Source of the DNA: Schizochytrium sp. CCTCC M209059
Taxonomy: Eukaryota; Sar; Bigyra; Thraustochytrida; Thraustochytriidae
Assembly: GCA_000818945.1 (NCBI GenBank)
Contig: KN805389.1
Coordinates: 287,723 to 351,722 of the forward strand
Direction: 5' to 3'
DNA length: 64,000 bases
A program made the position numbers and the translations under genes. The notes under the pieces were generated by a model. The model ran no database searches. It saw only the letters and a program-made list of their open reading frames with translations, and was not told the DNA's origin. Shown here in pieces: positions 49,356 to 59,700 of this stretch (positions within the stretch are counted from its first letter, which is position 1; each line of letters opens with the position of its first letter).

Positions 49356-50918
49356 ATGGTGAAGACGGCTGCTGGTGTGACGTGGCGACGCGCGTGCTGG
49401 GTCGCCTTGGCGGTGGTGAGCGTGCTGTGCGGAAGGACAGAGGCCTCCATCTTTTCGTTCGAGAATGAGACCCTCTACAACGGGTACATGGTAGACTTCA
49501 TTAAGGACATGCCCATGTTCTCGCGCAAGGACAGCCCAAGTTGGATCGGCGGCCTCGTGGACCCTCTCATCAAAGTCACTTTGACCGTGCGGCCCGCAGA
49601 CCCCGAGGACAGCCTCGAAGATCTTTTCGTAGACGAAGACACTGGCAACGTTCTCATCAAGGTCCTCCACGGGTGGAGTGATGACTCGCTCTCGTCTGAC
49701 AGCCGAATGCAGGCCTCGTGCAGCGACGAAGCGCCTTCGAGCTTCAAAGACAGCGAAAGCTGGGAGCTCACCCTGCAAACCGACGCAGACAGCGACGACG
49801 GTAGTGGGTCCAGCGAGGCGCACGGGAGCCACACTTTTGCAGTCACCGAAACAGGTTTCCACCTGATTCTCGTCTACAACTGCCTCGGAGATGACGTTCT
49901 CGCAGACATCACCTTCGAATACCTGAACCCGTATGGATACCTGAGCGGCTGGACCTTTGGCATTCTGCCCATGTCTGGTTTCCTTTGTATCGGGTACGCA
50001 ATCCTGGCAGTAATCTACCTCGTGTTGTGTCTCCGCAACCGTGAGCACATTCTCGGTCTCCAAAAAGCAATCATGTGCGTCATCATCATGGGTCTCGTGG
50101 AACGCTTTGCACAATTTCTCACGTACTTGGAGATGAACGAGAGCGGTGCCAAGTCATGCTGCCCTATGCGCGCGGACCTGACCTTTTCCTCGGCACTCTC
50201 CGTGCTCAAGCGCAGCTCAAGCGCGCTGCTCTTGCTTGCCGTCTGCCTCGGCTTTGGTGTCGTCAAGCCAAGGCTCGAGCGCAGCACGAACTTGAAGATA
50301 TTCGCGCTGGGGGTTGTGTACACCTTTTCCTCGCTCCTTCTCGACTTTCAGCGGATCGCCGACATTAGCAAGCACGGGCGCCCGACGGAGCCACTTTACT
50401 TTGCCTCGCTCATCGTGAGCGTTTGCGATGTTATTATTCTCTTTTGGATCTACTTTGCCATGAGCGAGATTCTTTACGAGCTGCGCGAGGGCCAGCAAAT
50501 TGCCAAGCTTGGCATGTACCAGCGTCTTGCGCGCGCTCTCGCGATCTGGGCGTTCACCTGGATGATCTTCACTGTACTCGAGGTTATGGTCCTCCAGCGC
50601 TCCATCGAGATCGAGTGGCGCTACTGGTTCGTCCTCGTGTCCTTTTGGGACCTCTTTTTTCTCGGCATTTTGCTCCAGATTTGCTATATTTGGGCCCCTT
50701 CCCCTCTTACTGCGCAGTACGCATTCAGCCAGCAGCTTCCTACGACGGAGGATCTCGACGAGTTTGATCAGATTGGTCTGGAGATGCAGACGCCGCATAC
50801 GTCGGCTGATTTTGTCATTGACGATGATGACGATGATCTCGTCGCAAGCGACGATGATGACGACGACAGTGATGGCCTGGGCCACCGCATTGGGGATGAC
50901 CGGGTCGCCAAATCCTAG
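49356..50918 (+). CDS. GOST-family seven-transmembrane protein (GPR107/TMEM87/LUSTR type)
   Basis: The ATG at 49356 gives 520 aa with a signal peptide (residues about 10-30, ACWVALAVVSVLCG). An extracellular or luminal beta-rich domain spans about 31-195 (SIFSFENETLYNGYMVDF, FAVTETGFHLILVYNC). Seven hydrophobic helices follow from about 205 to 455 (FGILPMSGFLCIGYAIL, KAIMCVIIMGLVERFAQFL, TFTWMIFTVLEVMVL-like segments), and the cytosolic tail has two poly-Asp clusters. The GOLD-plus-7TM arrangement with YGYLSG just before helix 1 (compare G-YL in GPR107) identifies the Golgi-dynamics/GOST family, which acts in Golgi trafficking. Ligand unknown. Confidence 0.9.
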   Translation: MVKTAAGVTWRRACWVALAVVSVLCGRTEASIFSFENETLYNGYMVDFIKDMPMFSRKDSPSWIGGLVDPLIKVTLTVRPADPEDSLEDLFVDEDTGNVLIKVLHGWSDDSLSSDSRMQASCSDEAPSSFKDSESWELTLQTDADSDDGSGSSEAHGSHTFAVTETGFHLILVYNCLGDDVLADITFEYLNPYGYLSGWTFGILPMSGFLCIGYAILAVIYLVLCLRNREHILGLQKAIMCVIIMGLVERFAQFLTYLEMNESGAKSCCPMRADLTFSSALSVLKRSSSALLLLAVCLGFGVVKPRLERSTNLKIFALGVVYTFSSLLLDFQRIADISKHGRPTEPLYFASLIVSVCDVIILFWIYFAMSEILYELREGQQIAKLGMYQRLARALAIWAFTWMIFTVLEVMVLQRSIEIEWRYWFVLVSFWDLFFLGILLQICYIWAPSPLTAQYAFSQQLPTTEDLDEFDQIGLEMQTPHTSADFVIDDDDDDLVASDDDDDDSDGLGHRIGDDRVAKS

Positions 50919-51992
50919 GTTAATTCGAGTGCTTGCTGCCTGCTCATCTCATAGTAGCTCTTTTTGCACATTACTCTTAAAATTTTCTGAGCGCAGGTTT
51001 TTTTTTTAACCTTCTTTCTCTCCGTCTTGTTCTACTGATGGACTAAGCCAAAAGAACTGAAGCTGCAGCAATCGCTTGCGGCTTGAAGCGCACGCAAACG
51101 GCTGTAAACATTGAATTGTTGAGAAACTTCCAAGACGCGAGCCGAAACTCATCTGTTTTCTTGCCGGGTTTGGCGATCTCGCGAACCGTCTCCACCGCAC
51201 TCACAATCGGATGCAGAACACTCCTACCTCATTGCTCTCTTTTCATTTGAACAAAAAGGGAGACTTTTCTGGAAGCATAGCGCGTGATGCATGAAAGTGC
51301 TCTCAACAGACTTGGCTCCGTCAGGTAAACCCTGCCACCACTTTGTCGCAGTGCGCCTTGCCGACTAATGACATGAGTGACGAGGAGTAGAATCAAATCA
51401 GAGGCCTCAACAGGTATGTAAACGAATCAAAAGTGCTCTCTTTCCAGCCATTGAAACGAATCAAAATAGCGAATACAGACGAGCCGTTACGATTTTGGAA
51501 AAGGAAAAAAAATACAAAAGCTTTCCTCTTCTGGTGCTGTATGCCATGGTCAGTGGCCCCTGACCAGACAAGTAAGCTGGGCCCGAAAGCTCCTCTATGC
51601 CGTGCTGCGCCATGCTGTACCGCGCCGTAAGGTGCTCTGCTGCTAGTAAAAAATGCGGCTTAAATCGTTTACTTCCAAGAATCGTTCATCCTCTGGTCAA
51701 GACAAGTTTCGATCTGGCTGACTGACCCAGTGACCGGTTAGCTGGTGCGCGGACTCCTCGAATGGGGTTGTACAACACCGTCACTTGCCCGTCACTGGAC
51801 TGTTGAGATTCGACTCTGGAGGGGCAGCGAATCTTGGACAATTGTCGACTCGTTTCTAGCCCGGAGATGGGATTCAAACGGATTTCATTTGGCAGATGGG
51901 CAGATGGGCGGGTCTAGACGGGCAGTCGAGTAGTTGCGGTTTTTTGTTTTATGCTACGGGTCCGCGTTAGGGTGAGCTGTAAAGAGCATAAG

Positions 51993-52025
<33 letters not shown>

Positions 52026-52589
52026 GCGAGACGGTTGCTGACGCGCCGCGGCCAACTAATTGGCTAGCGAATTTCCGTTAAAGGGAGTCTCCCTTCTACC
52101 TCACTGGACGAGAAAATCCGCGACGACGCCCAAGCCAGCGGTGTGGCAACTTCAAGTACAAGAAGGCCATGAAATACAAAGGTCAGAGATGGACGTGTGA
52201 GTAACTTCCGCGCGGCCGCAAGGTTGCAGAAACGAAGCTCTTACCGCGATAAACTTACGCAGGCCCGTCTCGGAACTTTGACCAGGCTTGTGGATTTCAT
52301 TGCGAAAGCGCGGGCGCTCTTTTACTCATTCGGCCTAGATTCGAAAAACGGAAAGCTTCGTATGTACAGCACAGCGACAACAAATGAATTTAGCCTTGCA
52401 ATAGATCGGGCATCCGAAACTGTCGAGCAGTACAATTTTGGCGCTAGCAAAACCCGAATACAAGCAAGCGAACATAAAGAGAGAAAAAGAAAGAGGGAGA
52501 GAGAGAGTGCGATAGAGAGGAAAGACAAGAAGTCACAGAGGCGGAGCTCGTCCACGCCAGGCCCAAGTCAAAAGTGAGAAAGCACCAAG
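50919..52589. other. Long intergenic region upstream of the SLC34 array
   Basis: 1.67 kb without a convincing gene. It contains a T-run near 50998, a (CCAG)n microsatellite at 51992-52026 and a GAGA-rich purine stretch (52476-52515). A 126-codon frame at 52197-52577 begins at GTG and has no domain. No tRNA signature was found. Confidence 0.55.
51992..52026. repeat. (CCAG)n tetranucleotide microsatellite
   Basis: About eight CCAG units, intergenic, 560 bp upstream of the first SLC34 gene. Confidence 0.92.
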
Positions 52590-54392
52590 ATGGCGAAATT
52601 GACGCCCGTGGGCGTTGCTAAGGGCTTTGCTCTTTTTACTGGCGTGCTCTTCTTTCTGTACTGGTTTCTTGTTGGGCTCAGCCTTCTTGGCGATGCCTTC
52701 AAAGTCATTGCTGGCGACTCTGCGGGCTCGCTATTTGGCGCGGTGTCAAACCCCGTAGCTGGTCTTATGGTCGGGATCCTTGCCACCGTCCTTGTGCAGT
52801 CATCATCCACGACCACGTCCATCATCGTTGCTGCCGCTGGGTCGGGCGTCTTGGACGTGGCAACTGGCATTCCAATGGTCTTTGGAGCCAATATTGGTAC
52901 GTCTGTCACCAACACGATTGTGTCCCTTGGCTTTGTTGGCGACAGAGAGCAGTACCGAAGAGGCTTTGCTGGCGCCACCGTTCATGATATGTTCAATTAT
53001 CTGAATGTGTGCTTTTGGCTTCCCGTGGAAGCTCTCACATCAGCCATGCGAGGCGGAGATGGCGGGATTCTGTTTTTGATTACCCGCGCTATCGCTCGCA
53101 GCTTTGAATCGTGCGACGGAGATGATTGTGAGGACTGGGAAGGCCCACTCAAGAAAATTACCGCCAAGATCTCGAAGCGAATCATTTCCGTCGACAAGGA
53201 TGTCATCAAAGACTTTGCCTATGGCAAACCATCACTCGAGCTGTGCGAAGAACTTCTTTGCAGCGAAAATGACGGCGAATACGAATGTCACGCGCACAAG
53301 TTCTCTCAGAAGCGCTGCGCGACAAGCGGATCCGCAGTCGAGGGCACGAATTGCGGGGAAGTCTACTTTGACGAAGCCGAAAATGAGACTGTGACGGTAT
53401 CAAAGAAAGCCAAGGCCAAGTTCGAGTATTGCATCATTTCTAGCAGTGGCACGATTAGCACCAACGCGACATTACTTGCGGCCGCCCAAGCGCATTTCGA
53501 TAGCTACAAGCTCAACAAGGGAGGATGCTTTTACGAGGCTGGAATGCAAACGTCTGCTGGTTGGGTAACGTTGCTTCTCGCGTTGGTTATGCTGACGGTA
53601 TCGTTGCTGGGCATGGTGAAGCTCTTAGGCATCGCCGTGCGTGGCGCCGCCGAGGAGGCTCTGAAGAAGGCTTTCGATATGAATGGCTACCTGGCCATTG
53701 TGGTCGGCTGCGCCGTGACAATTTTTGTGCAGTCCTCGTCGATTACAACGTCTGTTTTGACGCCGCTTGTTGCCATGGGCACGCTGACTCTCGAAGGCAT
53801 GCTACCTCTGACGCTCGGCGCAAATATCGGAACCACGGTGACGGGTCTGCTTGCTTCGCTTGTGGGCGACAGCGCAAACGGATTTCAGCTTGCCATGTGC
53901 CACGTGCTCTTTAACCTGTTTGGAGTCCTCATGTTCTATCCGGTTCCCCGCATTCGCCGCATCCCTCTCGCGGCAGCACAACGTCTTGGCGACTTGGCTG
54001 CTCTTTTCAAGGTTTTCCCCATCGTGTACATTGTCATGCTCTTCTTTGTGTACCCAGGGTTCTTTCTGGGCATTAGCATGGCTTTTGGTGCAGGTGGCGG
54101 CGGTATTGCCGGCGGCATTTTTGGCCTCTTGTTCTTCATTGCGCTGCATGTGGCCTTCTTCTGGTGGTATTGGAAGCAGGCAGGCCGTGAGTGGCTCGAA
54201 CGTTCGTTCGGCCATGACTTTGACAGCCAGAAGCCGCAAAAGGACGTCCAAGATTCTAATCGCCGAGACTCGTCGTCCTCTACGTCAAGTGTTGCCTCGA
54301 CTGCGGGCGTGCAGGGCACATCGTTTGCGGCCACGAACCCCGAGGAGGCAGAGAAAGTATCTGCGCCTACCCAAGACGCCACCGTCGTGTAA
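52590..54392 (+). CDS. Na+/phosphate cotransporter, SLC34 family (array copy 1)
   Basis: This 600-aa protein has the internal inverted repeat of type II Na/Pi cotransporters. Repeat 1 carries QSSSTTTSIIVAAAGSG from Q70 and GANIGTSVTNT. Repeat 2 carries QSSSITTSVLTPLVAMG from Q381 and GANIGTTVTGLLASL. The two QSSS re-entrant loops bind Na+ and phosphate. Between the repeats is a long Cys-rich extracellular loop (about 170-310, with CEELLC, ECHAHKFSQKRC and NCGE). The C-terminal region ends in a hydrophilic tail with FGHDFD just after the last helix. It should take up inorganic phosphate at the plasma membrane. Same strand as the next two copies. Confidence 0.95.
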   Translation: MAKLTPVGVAKGFALFTGVLFFLYWFLVGLSLLGDAFKVIAGDSAGSLFGAVSNPVAGLMVGILATVLVQSSSTTTSIIVAAAGSGVLDVATGIPMVFGANIGTSVTNTIVSLGFVGDREQYRRGFAGATVHDMFNYLNVCFWLPVEALTSAMRGGDGGILFLITRAIARSFESCDGDDCEDWEGPLKKITAKISKRIISVDKDVIKDFAYGKPSLELCEELLCSENDGEYECHAHKFSQKRCATSGSAVEGTNCGEVYFDEAENETVTVSKKAKAKFEYCIISSSGTISTNATLLAAAQAHFDSYKLNKGGCFYEAGMQTSAGWVTLLLALVMLTVSLLGMVKLLGIAVRGAAEEALKKAFDMNGYLAIVVGCAVTIFVQSSSITTSVLTPLVAMGTLTLEGMLPLTLGANIGTTVTGLLASLVGDSANGFQLAMCHVLFNLFGVLMFYPVPRIRRIPLAAAQRLGDLAALFKVFPIVYIVMLFFVYPGFFLGISMAFGAGGGGIAGGIFGLLFFIALHVAFFWWYWKQAGREWLERSFGHDFDSQKPQKDVQDSNRRDSSSSTSSVASTAGVQGTSFAATNPEEAEKVSAPTQDATVV

Positions 54393-55590
54393 AGATGATC
54401 AGGTCGTTCTGGAGACTTTTCGCGGGCAAAGTTTAGTAGAGTCTATAGTAGTATACGTAGTTTGCTAGACCAAGTAGTCTGTTGCTGTTGTTGCTGTAAT
54501 CTGTAACTGATAGCCTTATCTGTGCCATCTATACAAAAGTACTACAATATCCGCATGATTATGATTGCTGCAAACACAGCAGCATTTCGACAGCCACCCA
54601 TTCCGTCGTCTGTCTCTCTGTGAGCCTGTGTGCTTGCAGTCAGCAGACCTTGGGTCTCCTCTTGTCCGCATTCGCGGCATCGTGAGCGGGCAGCTGGCCG
54701 GCCTGTTGCGTGGCTGCGAGTCATCCTCCTTAGACACTCCATCGCTCACCGCCGCCTCTGCCCGCTGCGGTTTGGCGCTCAAGCAGGCGCGTAAGGCGTG
54801 TAAGGCGTGCGCGGCTGCAGAGGGAAGCTCCCGGCCGGCCCAGCACGGGGGCGCCTCGCAGGGACTCGGCTCCTGCCGCGCCACGCGCCCGCTCGAGTTC
54901 CCTCAACTCCCCGAAGCAGCTCCAAACGAGGTTTCTGCATCGCGAAACAGCTCGGAGCCAGGTGTGGGGGGGGGCTTCCGGGGAGCCGGCGGCGGCGGCG
55001 TGGAGGCCAGCGACGAGGAGATGCGCGCCGCGAGGGGGAGAGAATCTCGCTGGCTGCCGAGAGCCGCGGTTCGCACCCGACTTGCGCGTCTGCTCTGCTC
55101 CGCATTGCATTGCTTTGCTTTGCTTTGTCAGGCTGGCTTGCGGTATAGCGGCAGTAGCTGGCCGGTGGCTGGCTGGCTCGTGGGCGCGTGGGCCGGGCTT
55201 GGCAAAAGGGTGGCTGCCAGCGGTTGGCGCGGTGAAAGAGAGCCGCGATGAAATCGATACCAGGTGGTATCCTGGGAGGGCCTGGGAAAAGAAAAGAAAG
55301 AAAGCAAGATCGTGGGGTGCGCTCGCTGCTTCCCCCCGGATGCAGGTACTATCCACGGCCTGGCTAGCTAAAAGCCGGGCAAGGACGCAAGCTAGGAAGG
55401 ACGCAAGCTAGGCGGACGGCCGGTAGAGCCAGACAAACAGACCCCGGCCAGCAGTAGACCCAGATCAAGGTTGCCAACTCGAGCAAAGCAAACCCGAATC
55501 CTCAAAGCTGCAAGCTTGCAGCACAAGCACAAGCACAAGCACAAGCACAAGCACAAGCACAAGCACAGGACCGATTGACAAGGGACAAGA
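54393..55590. other. Intergenic region between SLC34 copies 1 and 2
   Basis: 1.2 kb. The middle is very GC-rich (about 54700-55250, with a G9 run at 54966), and long overlapping open frames on both strands there look like base-composition artefacts. It ends in an (AAGCAC)n microsatellite immediately before the start codon of copy 2. A duplicated AAGGACGCAAGCTAGG word lies at 55381-55412. Confidence 0.55.
55520..55567. repeat. (AAGCAC)n microsatellite in the leader of SLC34 copy 2
   Basis: Eight AAGCAC units ending 24 bp before the ATG of the second SLC34 gene, so presumably in its 5' UTR. Same unit as at 40990-41028. Confidence 0.95.
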
Positions 55591-57390
55591 ATGGTGACTG
55601 CCAAAGGTGTGGCAAAGGGCTTCGTGCTCTTTGCAGGCGTGCTCTTCTTCTTGTACTGGTTTCTGGTTGGTCTGTCGCTGCTCGGTGATGCCTTCAAGGT
55701 CATTGCCGGCGACTCGGCTGGTTCGCTCTTTGGTGCCGTCGAGAATCCAATTGCGGGCCTCATGGTGGGCATCCTCGCGACAGTGCTGGTCCAGTCGTCG
55801 TCAACGACAACGTCGATCATCGTAGCTGCAGCGGGCTCGGGCGTCCTTGAGGTGCCCGTGGGCATCCCAATGATCTTTGGCGCCAACATTGGTACCTCCG
55901 TGACCAATACCATCGTGTCGCTGGGCTTTGTCGGCGACCGCGAGCAGTACCGGCGTGGTTTCGCGGGCGCCACGGTGCACGACATGTTCAACTACATGAA
56001 CGTCTGCTTTTGGCTGCCAGTGGAAGCCATTTCGTCCGCGATCAACGGTGGTAATGGTGGTGTCCTCTTCCTCATTACGGAAGCCATGGCCAAGAGCTTT
56101 GAGGCGTGCGACAAGGCGACCTCTTCATCTGGTTGCGAGGACTGGGAGGGCCCGCTAAAGAAAATCACGGAGAAGATCTCCAAGAAGATCATCTCTGTGG
56201 ACAAGGATGTCATCAGTGACTTTGCCTTTGGCAAGCCAGCGTCGAAGCTCTGCTCCGAGATCCTTTGCGTGGACGCAAGCACAAGTGGAAGCTGCGACAA
56301 CCACTCCTTCAAGCAGAAGCGATGCGCCACGTCAGAACTTGCAACGTCCGGTTGGTGCGGGGACAGTAAGTCCAAGGCCCAGGCCAAGTTTGCGTACTGC
56401 GACTATAATGCGACTTCAGGTCTCGTCTCGGTGAACGCGTCGGTGCTCGCGGCTGCTCAGGACCACTTTGATGCATACAAGCTGAACAAGGGCGGCATTT
56501 TTTACGATGCTGGCCTGCAGGCAGCAGGCGGCTGGATTGCTCTTGCCATGGCGTTGGTGATGCTCATGGTATCGCTGCTGGCCATGGTCAAGATTCTGGG
56601 CATTGCTGTTCGCGGCGCTGCGGAGGAGGTCTTGCAAAAAGCCCTTAACATGAACGGGTACCTTGCCATTATCGTTGGCGCGGGCGTCACGATGTTTGTG
56701 CAGTCGTCGTCCATCACGACGTCGGCGCTAACGCCATTGGTTGCCATGGGTACTCTATCGGTTGAGGGTATGCTGCCGCTTACTCTTGGAGCTAATATTG
56801 GTACGACACTCACGGGTGTGCTTGCGTCACTGGTGAGCGACAGCGCGCACGGCTTCCAGTTGGCCATGTGCCACGTCCTGTTCAACCTCTTTGGCACCCT
56901 GATGTTTTATCCGATCCCGCGCATGCGTAGGGTTCCGATCGGCGCTGCGCTGCGGTTGGGTGATTTGGCCGCGCTGTACAAGGTGTTCCCGATTCTTTAC
57001 ATTATCGTTCTCTTCCTGGTCTACCCTGGCTTCTTTTTGGGCGTGAGCGTGGGCGTGGAGATGGGCGGTGCTGGCATCGCGGGCGGTGTGGTTGGCATTG
57101 TTGTCTTCCTGCTACTCCACATTGTTATCTTTTGGTGGTACTGGCGGCGCGCGGGCCGCGAGTGGCTCGTGCGCAACTTTGGCCACGACTTCAACAAGGA
57201 TGGCATGGATGCCGAAAAGCCTGACGGAGGCAATGGCGAGGAGAACATGTCTTTCTCTCCCAACAAAGACGCTATTGCTAACCTCGAGGCGCCGGAGGCC
57301 GTTGTCACCAGTGCTCCGATTGGTGCGGTGGCACCGACATCGAGCTCCAGCTTTATCGCCGTTGATGATGCCAAGGTGACCCTCGTTTAA
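55591..57390 (+). CDS. Na+/phosphate cotransporter, SLC34 family (array copy 2)
   Basis: This 599-aa paralogue of the preceding gene has near-identical N-terminal helices (GVAKGFVLFAGVLFFLYWFL). QSSS loops begin at Q68 and Q371. The Cys-rich extracellular loop is the most divergent part (LCSEILC, SCDNHSFKQKRC, WCGDSKSK) and the C-terminal tail after FGHDFNKDG is unrelated to copy 1. Divergence in loop and tail with conserved helices suggests retained transport with changed regulation or affinity (inference). Confidence 0.95.
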   Translation: MVTAKGVAKGFVLFAGVLFFLYWFLVGLSLLGDAFKVIAGDSAGSLFGAVENPIAGLMVGILATVLVQSSSTTTSIIVAAAGSGVLEVPVGIPMIFGANIGTSVTNTIVSLGFVGDREQYRRGFAGATVHDMFNYMNVCFWLPVEAISSAINGGNGGVLFLITEAMAKSFEACDKATSSSGCEDWEGPLKKITEKISKKIISVDKDVISDFAFGKPASKLCSEILCVDASTSGSCDNHSFKQKRCATSELATSGWCGDSKSKAQAKFAYCDYNATSGLVSVNASVLAAAQDHFDAYKLNKGGIFYDAGLQAAGGWIALAMALVMLMVSLLAMVKILGIAVRGAAEEVLQKALNMNGYLAIIVGAGVTMFVQSSSITTSALTPLVAMGTLSVEGMLPLTLGANIGTTLTGVLASLVSDSAHGFQLAMCHVLFNLFGTLMFYPIPRMRRVPIGAALRLGDLAALYKVFPILYIIVLFLVYPGFFLGVSVGVEMGGAGIAGGVVGIVVFLLLHIVIFWWYWRRAGREWLVRNFGHDFNKDGMDAEKPDGGNGEENMSFSPNKDAIANLEAPEAVVTSAPIGAVAPTSSSSFIAVDDAKVTLV

Positions 57391-58339
57391 AGTCGAGAAT
57401 TTACGACGGAAAAGAAGGATTGGATGTGAGTGTAGTGCTCACGGTGGTCTTCATTTCCTGAAAGAAAAAGAGTCTCTTCGCATTCACTCGGCCAAATATT
57501 GTAGAAATATATCACAAGTAGCTGTTTAGTCTTTTCTTCTTCTCAATATTCTTGTATCATCTCTACAAGCTTGTTCCATTCCTTCATCAGTTTTTGAGCT
57601 AGAAGTTCTATAGATTTTGCCCAATCAAGCATCACTTGTAAGCCTAGGTCTACTGTTTGTCAGTCAACCTGTTGTTTCTCACGCAAAATATTCCAACAAC
57701 ATGCTATGGGCACGAAAATACCAGCCAGCCAGCTAGCCAGGCAAATTTTAGACACGTTTCAGGTCCTCCCCATCCTTTGCGAATGCACGAGCGTGCTCGA
57801 CGTCCGCCCCCTGCGTTAACGCGCCCAGCCTCTCCCTCGTTTCCTTTCAGGCTCTCGAATTTCCTCCTGTCAGGTTGCTCCAGTGTCCACCAGGCTTGAA
57901 CGATCATTTTCGCTCAGCCCCACGCTGGACCTTCCTAAGTTTCTATAACTCTTCTGGAACAAAGGGCCAGCACGTGCCGGCACATAGCAAGCACGCGATC
58001 TTGCAATCTCAAAACACCTCGCCCCGCGTGCATCAGTGCCGACCTCATCCCCATCCTCGCCGTGCGTGCGTCGCGAGGCTCGCCTCGGGCCTCTCCTCGT
58101 GCAGCGCCTTCTCCGTTCCCCGTAGCCACTTCCCTTCTATGTGCGAGAGAGTTAAGCGAGCGTATGGATACGGCTTGTTTGGAGATTTCTGAAGGCAAGT
58201 CGCTTCGCGCGAGCTTGTCGCGCTTGAGTTTAACGCGCAAGATGGACGATGAGATTTTTTCTCCAAGATTCCTGAAGAAGGCAAGTCGCTTCGTGCGAGC
58301 TTGTTGCGCTTGAGTTTAACGCGCAAGACGGACGATGAG
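57391..58339. other. Intergenic region downstream of SLC34 copy 2
   Basis: AT-rich 3' flank, then GC-rich from about 57770. From 58193 an 86-bp unit is tandemly duplicated, running into the decayed gene that follows. No intact gene seen. Confidence 0.55.
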
Positions 58340-58364
58340 ATTTTTTCTCCAACGACACGCGTAA
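58193..58364. repeat. Tandem duplication of an 86-bp unit
   Basis: The segment from GGCAAGTCGCTTCG at 58193 to about 58278 is repeated at 58279-58364 with only a few substitutions (for example GCG/GTG, GATGG/GACGG). Both copies end with GATGAGATTTTTTCTCCA. Each can be read as KSLRASL.RLSLTRK.DDEIFSP, so it may be a duplicated coding fragment. Confidence 0.9.
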
Positions 58365-59700
58365 AATTATCGACCCACACAACATTTCGCTGCGCGCTAT
58401 CAAGGAACCCCCGGACAAGGTGCTAAGCGGAGAGGCTGCCCAAGGCAGTGAGCTCTACGTTGCCAAGTGTGACCTCTCGGACAAAGTCCAAGAAGGTGCC
58501 ACCATCCAGATCCTGCGCACCGTGCCCGATGGCAAGGTGCAAGGCCGCGTACCCTCCGTCGGCGTACCCATCACCTTTGAGCCCGGAGACGACGCCGATC
58601 TCAAGCCCCCCGCCAGTACTGGAGCACGGAACTGAGCATGTCGTACTTGCCTTGACCAGGAATTTCGCCCCAGCCGCAGTTCTAACTCAATCATGTCGAC
58701 GAAGAGGACATCGGCGGAGAGTTCCAAGGCACTTTTGTGAGTCAAGCGCGCAAGTGTCGCTTTCAGGACCTTGTCGCAGCGCTCGAGGCCCGTTTCGGCC
58801 AAGACGCCGACACGGCCTTTGTCTGGCTCGACCTCTGTTGCGCGAACCAGTCGCTGCTGGCCAGCGCGGACAAGGCTCATTCTTCCGAAGTTATCCTTGC
58901 GCGGAACCAGTATACCTGACGCACGGCCTGCATCGGGCAATTGGCCAATTCTAAAGCGCAATCATAGTCTTGGACCGCTGGGACGTGCCCGCACCTCTCC
59001 ATCGTTCGTGGTGCGTATGCGAGATTATGGGCGCCGTTACCGAGGTGCGGATCTTCCAGGTCGTCTTTGCGCGCGGACAAAAGCAGGCTTTTATTGAGGC
59101 GCAGCTTGAAGATATAGAGGGATTGGCCAAAATCCTCGCTGTCAACAACAACATGCGCAACGCGAGGTGCTGGAAAGACGAAGACTAGGAGATGGTTGAC
59201 AAGGCCGTCGAGACGACTGTGAGCGGCGGAAACGTGACGCTGATCAAAGAGGTGAACCAGCGCGTGCACGCCTGGCGACTGCAAATGGCGCGAAACGCAG
59301 AATTGGAAGCTCGCAATGGTGGTGGGGATCCAGGCTAGCTTGCCGACATTCTTCATTGCACCGGTGTACTTTTGAGAGATCATAGCAATTATGAAGAAGC
59401 ATTGCAGATGCTCGAGGAAACATTTGTGATTCGCAGAGAAAGTCGATGCATGGCCGCTACGAGGAGGCCTTGATGTACTGAGAGGAAGCGCTGTCGTTTC
59501 GCAAAAAAAGTCTTGGAGACCGGCATCTCGAAGTGGCGGCCAAGCTCAGCAACATCGCTGATGTGTATGACTATCAGAAGCGCTACGAAAAAGCCTTGAC
59601 ATACTAAGAGGAAGCGCTGTCGATTCGCAAAGAAAGTCTTGGAGGCCGGCATCTTGAAGTGGTCCACACGCTCAAAACCATGAGAATCACTAGCCTCAAA
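58340..59700 (+). pseudogene. Decayed TPR (kinesin-light-chain-like) repeat gene
   Basis: Protein-like pieces in one orientation fall in different frames with stops between. A beta-rich fragment lies at 58370-58635 (KCDLSDKVQEGATIQILRTV). A fragment with FVWLDLCCANQ is at 58690-58918. A third at 58967-59187 has LDRWDVPAPLHRSWCVCEI and VFARGQKQAFIEAQLED. TPR units of the 42-residue kinesin-light-chain type follow from 59397 (NYEEALQMLEETFVIRRES; RYEEALMY; RHLEVAAKLSNIADVYDYQKRYEKALTY; EEALSIRKESLGGRHLEVV). In-frame TGA at 59479 and TAA at 59605 fall exactly one 126-bp unit apart, and there is a frame change with loss of about 20 codons between the first two TPR units. The order of fragments resembles large protist families with an N-terminal signalling-type domain followed by TPRs; the parent function is not known. 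Confidence 0.8.

Noticed and set aside
51840..51900. Possible tRNA T-arm (GGGATTCAAAC) on the minus strand
   Set aside because: The B-box lacks the invariant C56, and no matching acceptor stem or anticodon arm could be found around it.
54565..55251. 228-codon frame between SLC34 copies 1 and 2
   Set aside because: GC-rich composition artefact overlapping a minus-strand frame of similar length; no domain on either strand.
59479..59607. Stop-codon reassignment (TGA and TAA read as amino acids) in the TPR region
   Set aside because: All intact genes in the window end in normal TAA, TAG or TGA codons, and this region also has frame changes and deletions, so decay is simpler.
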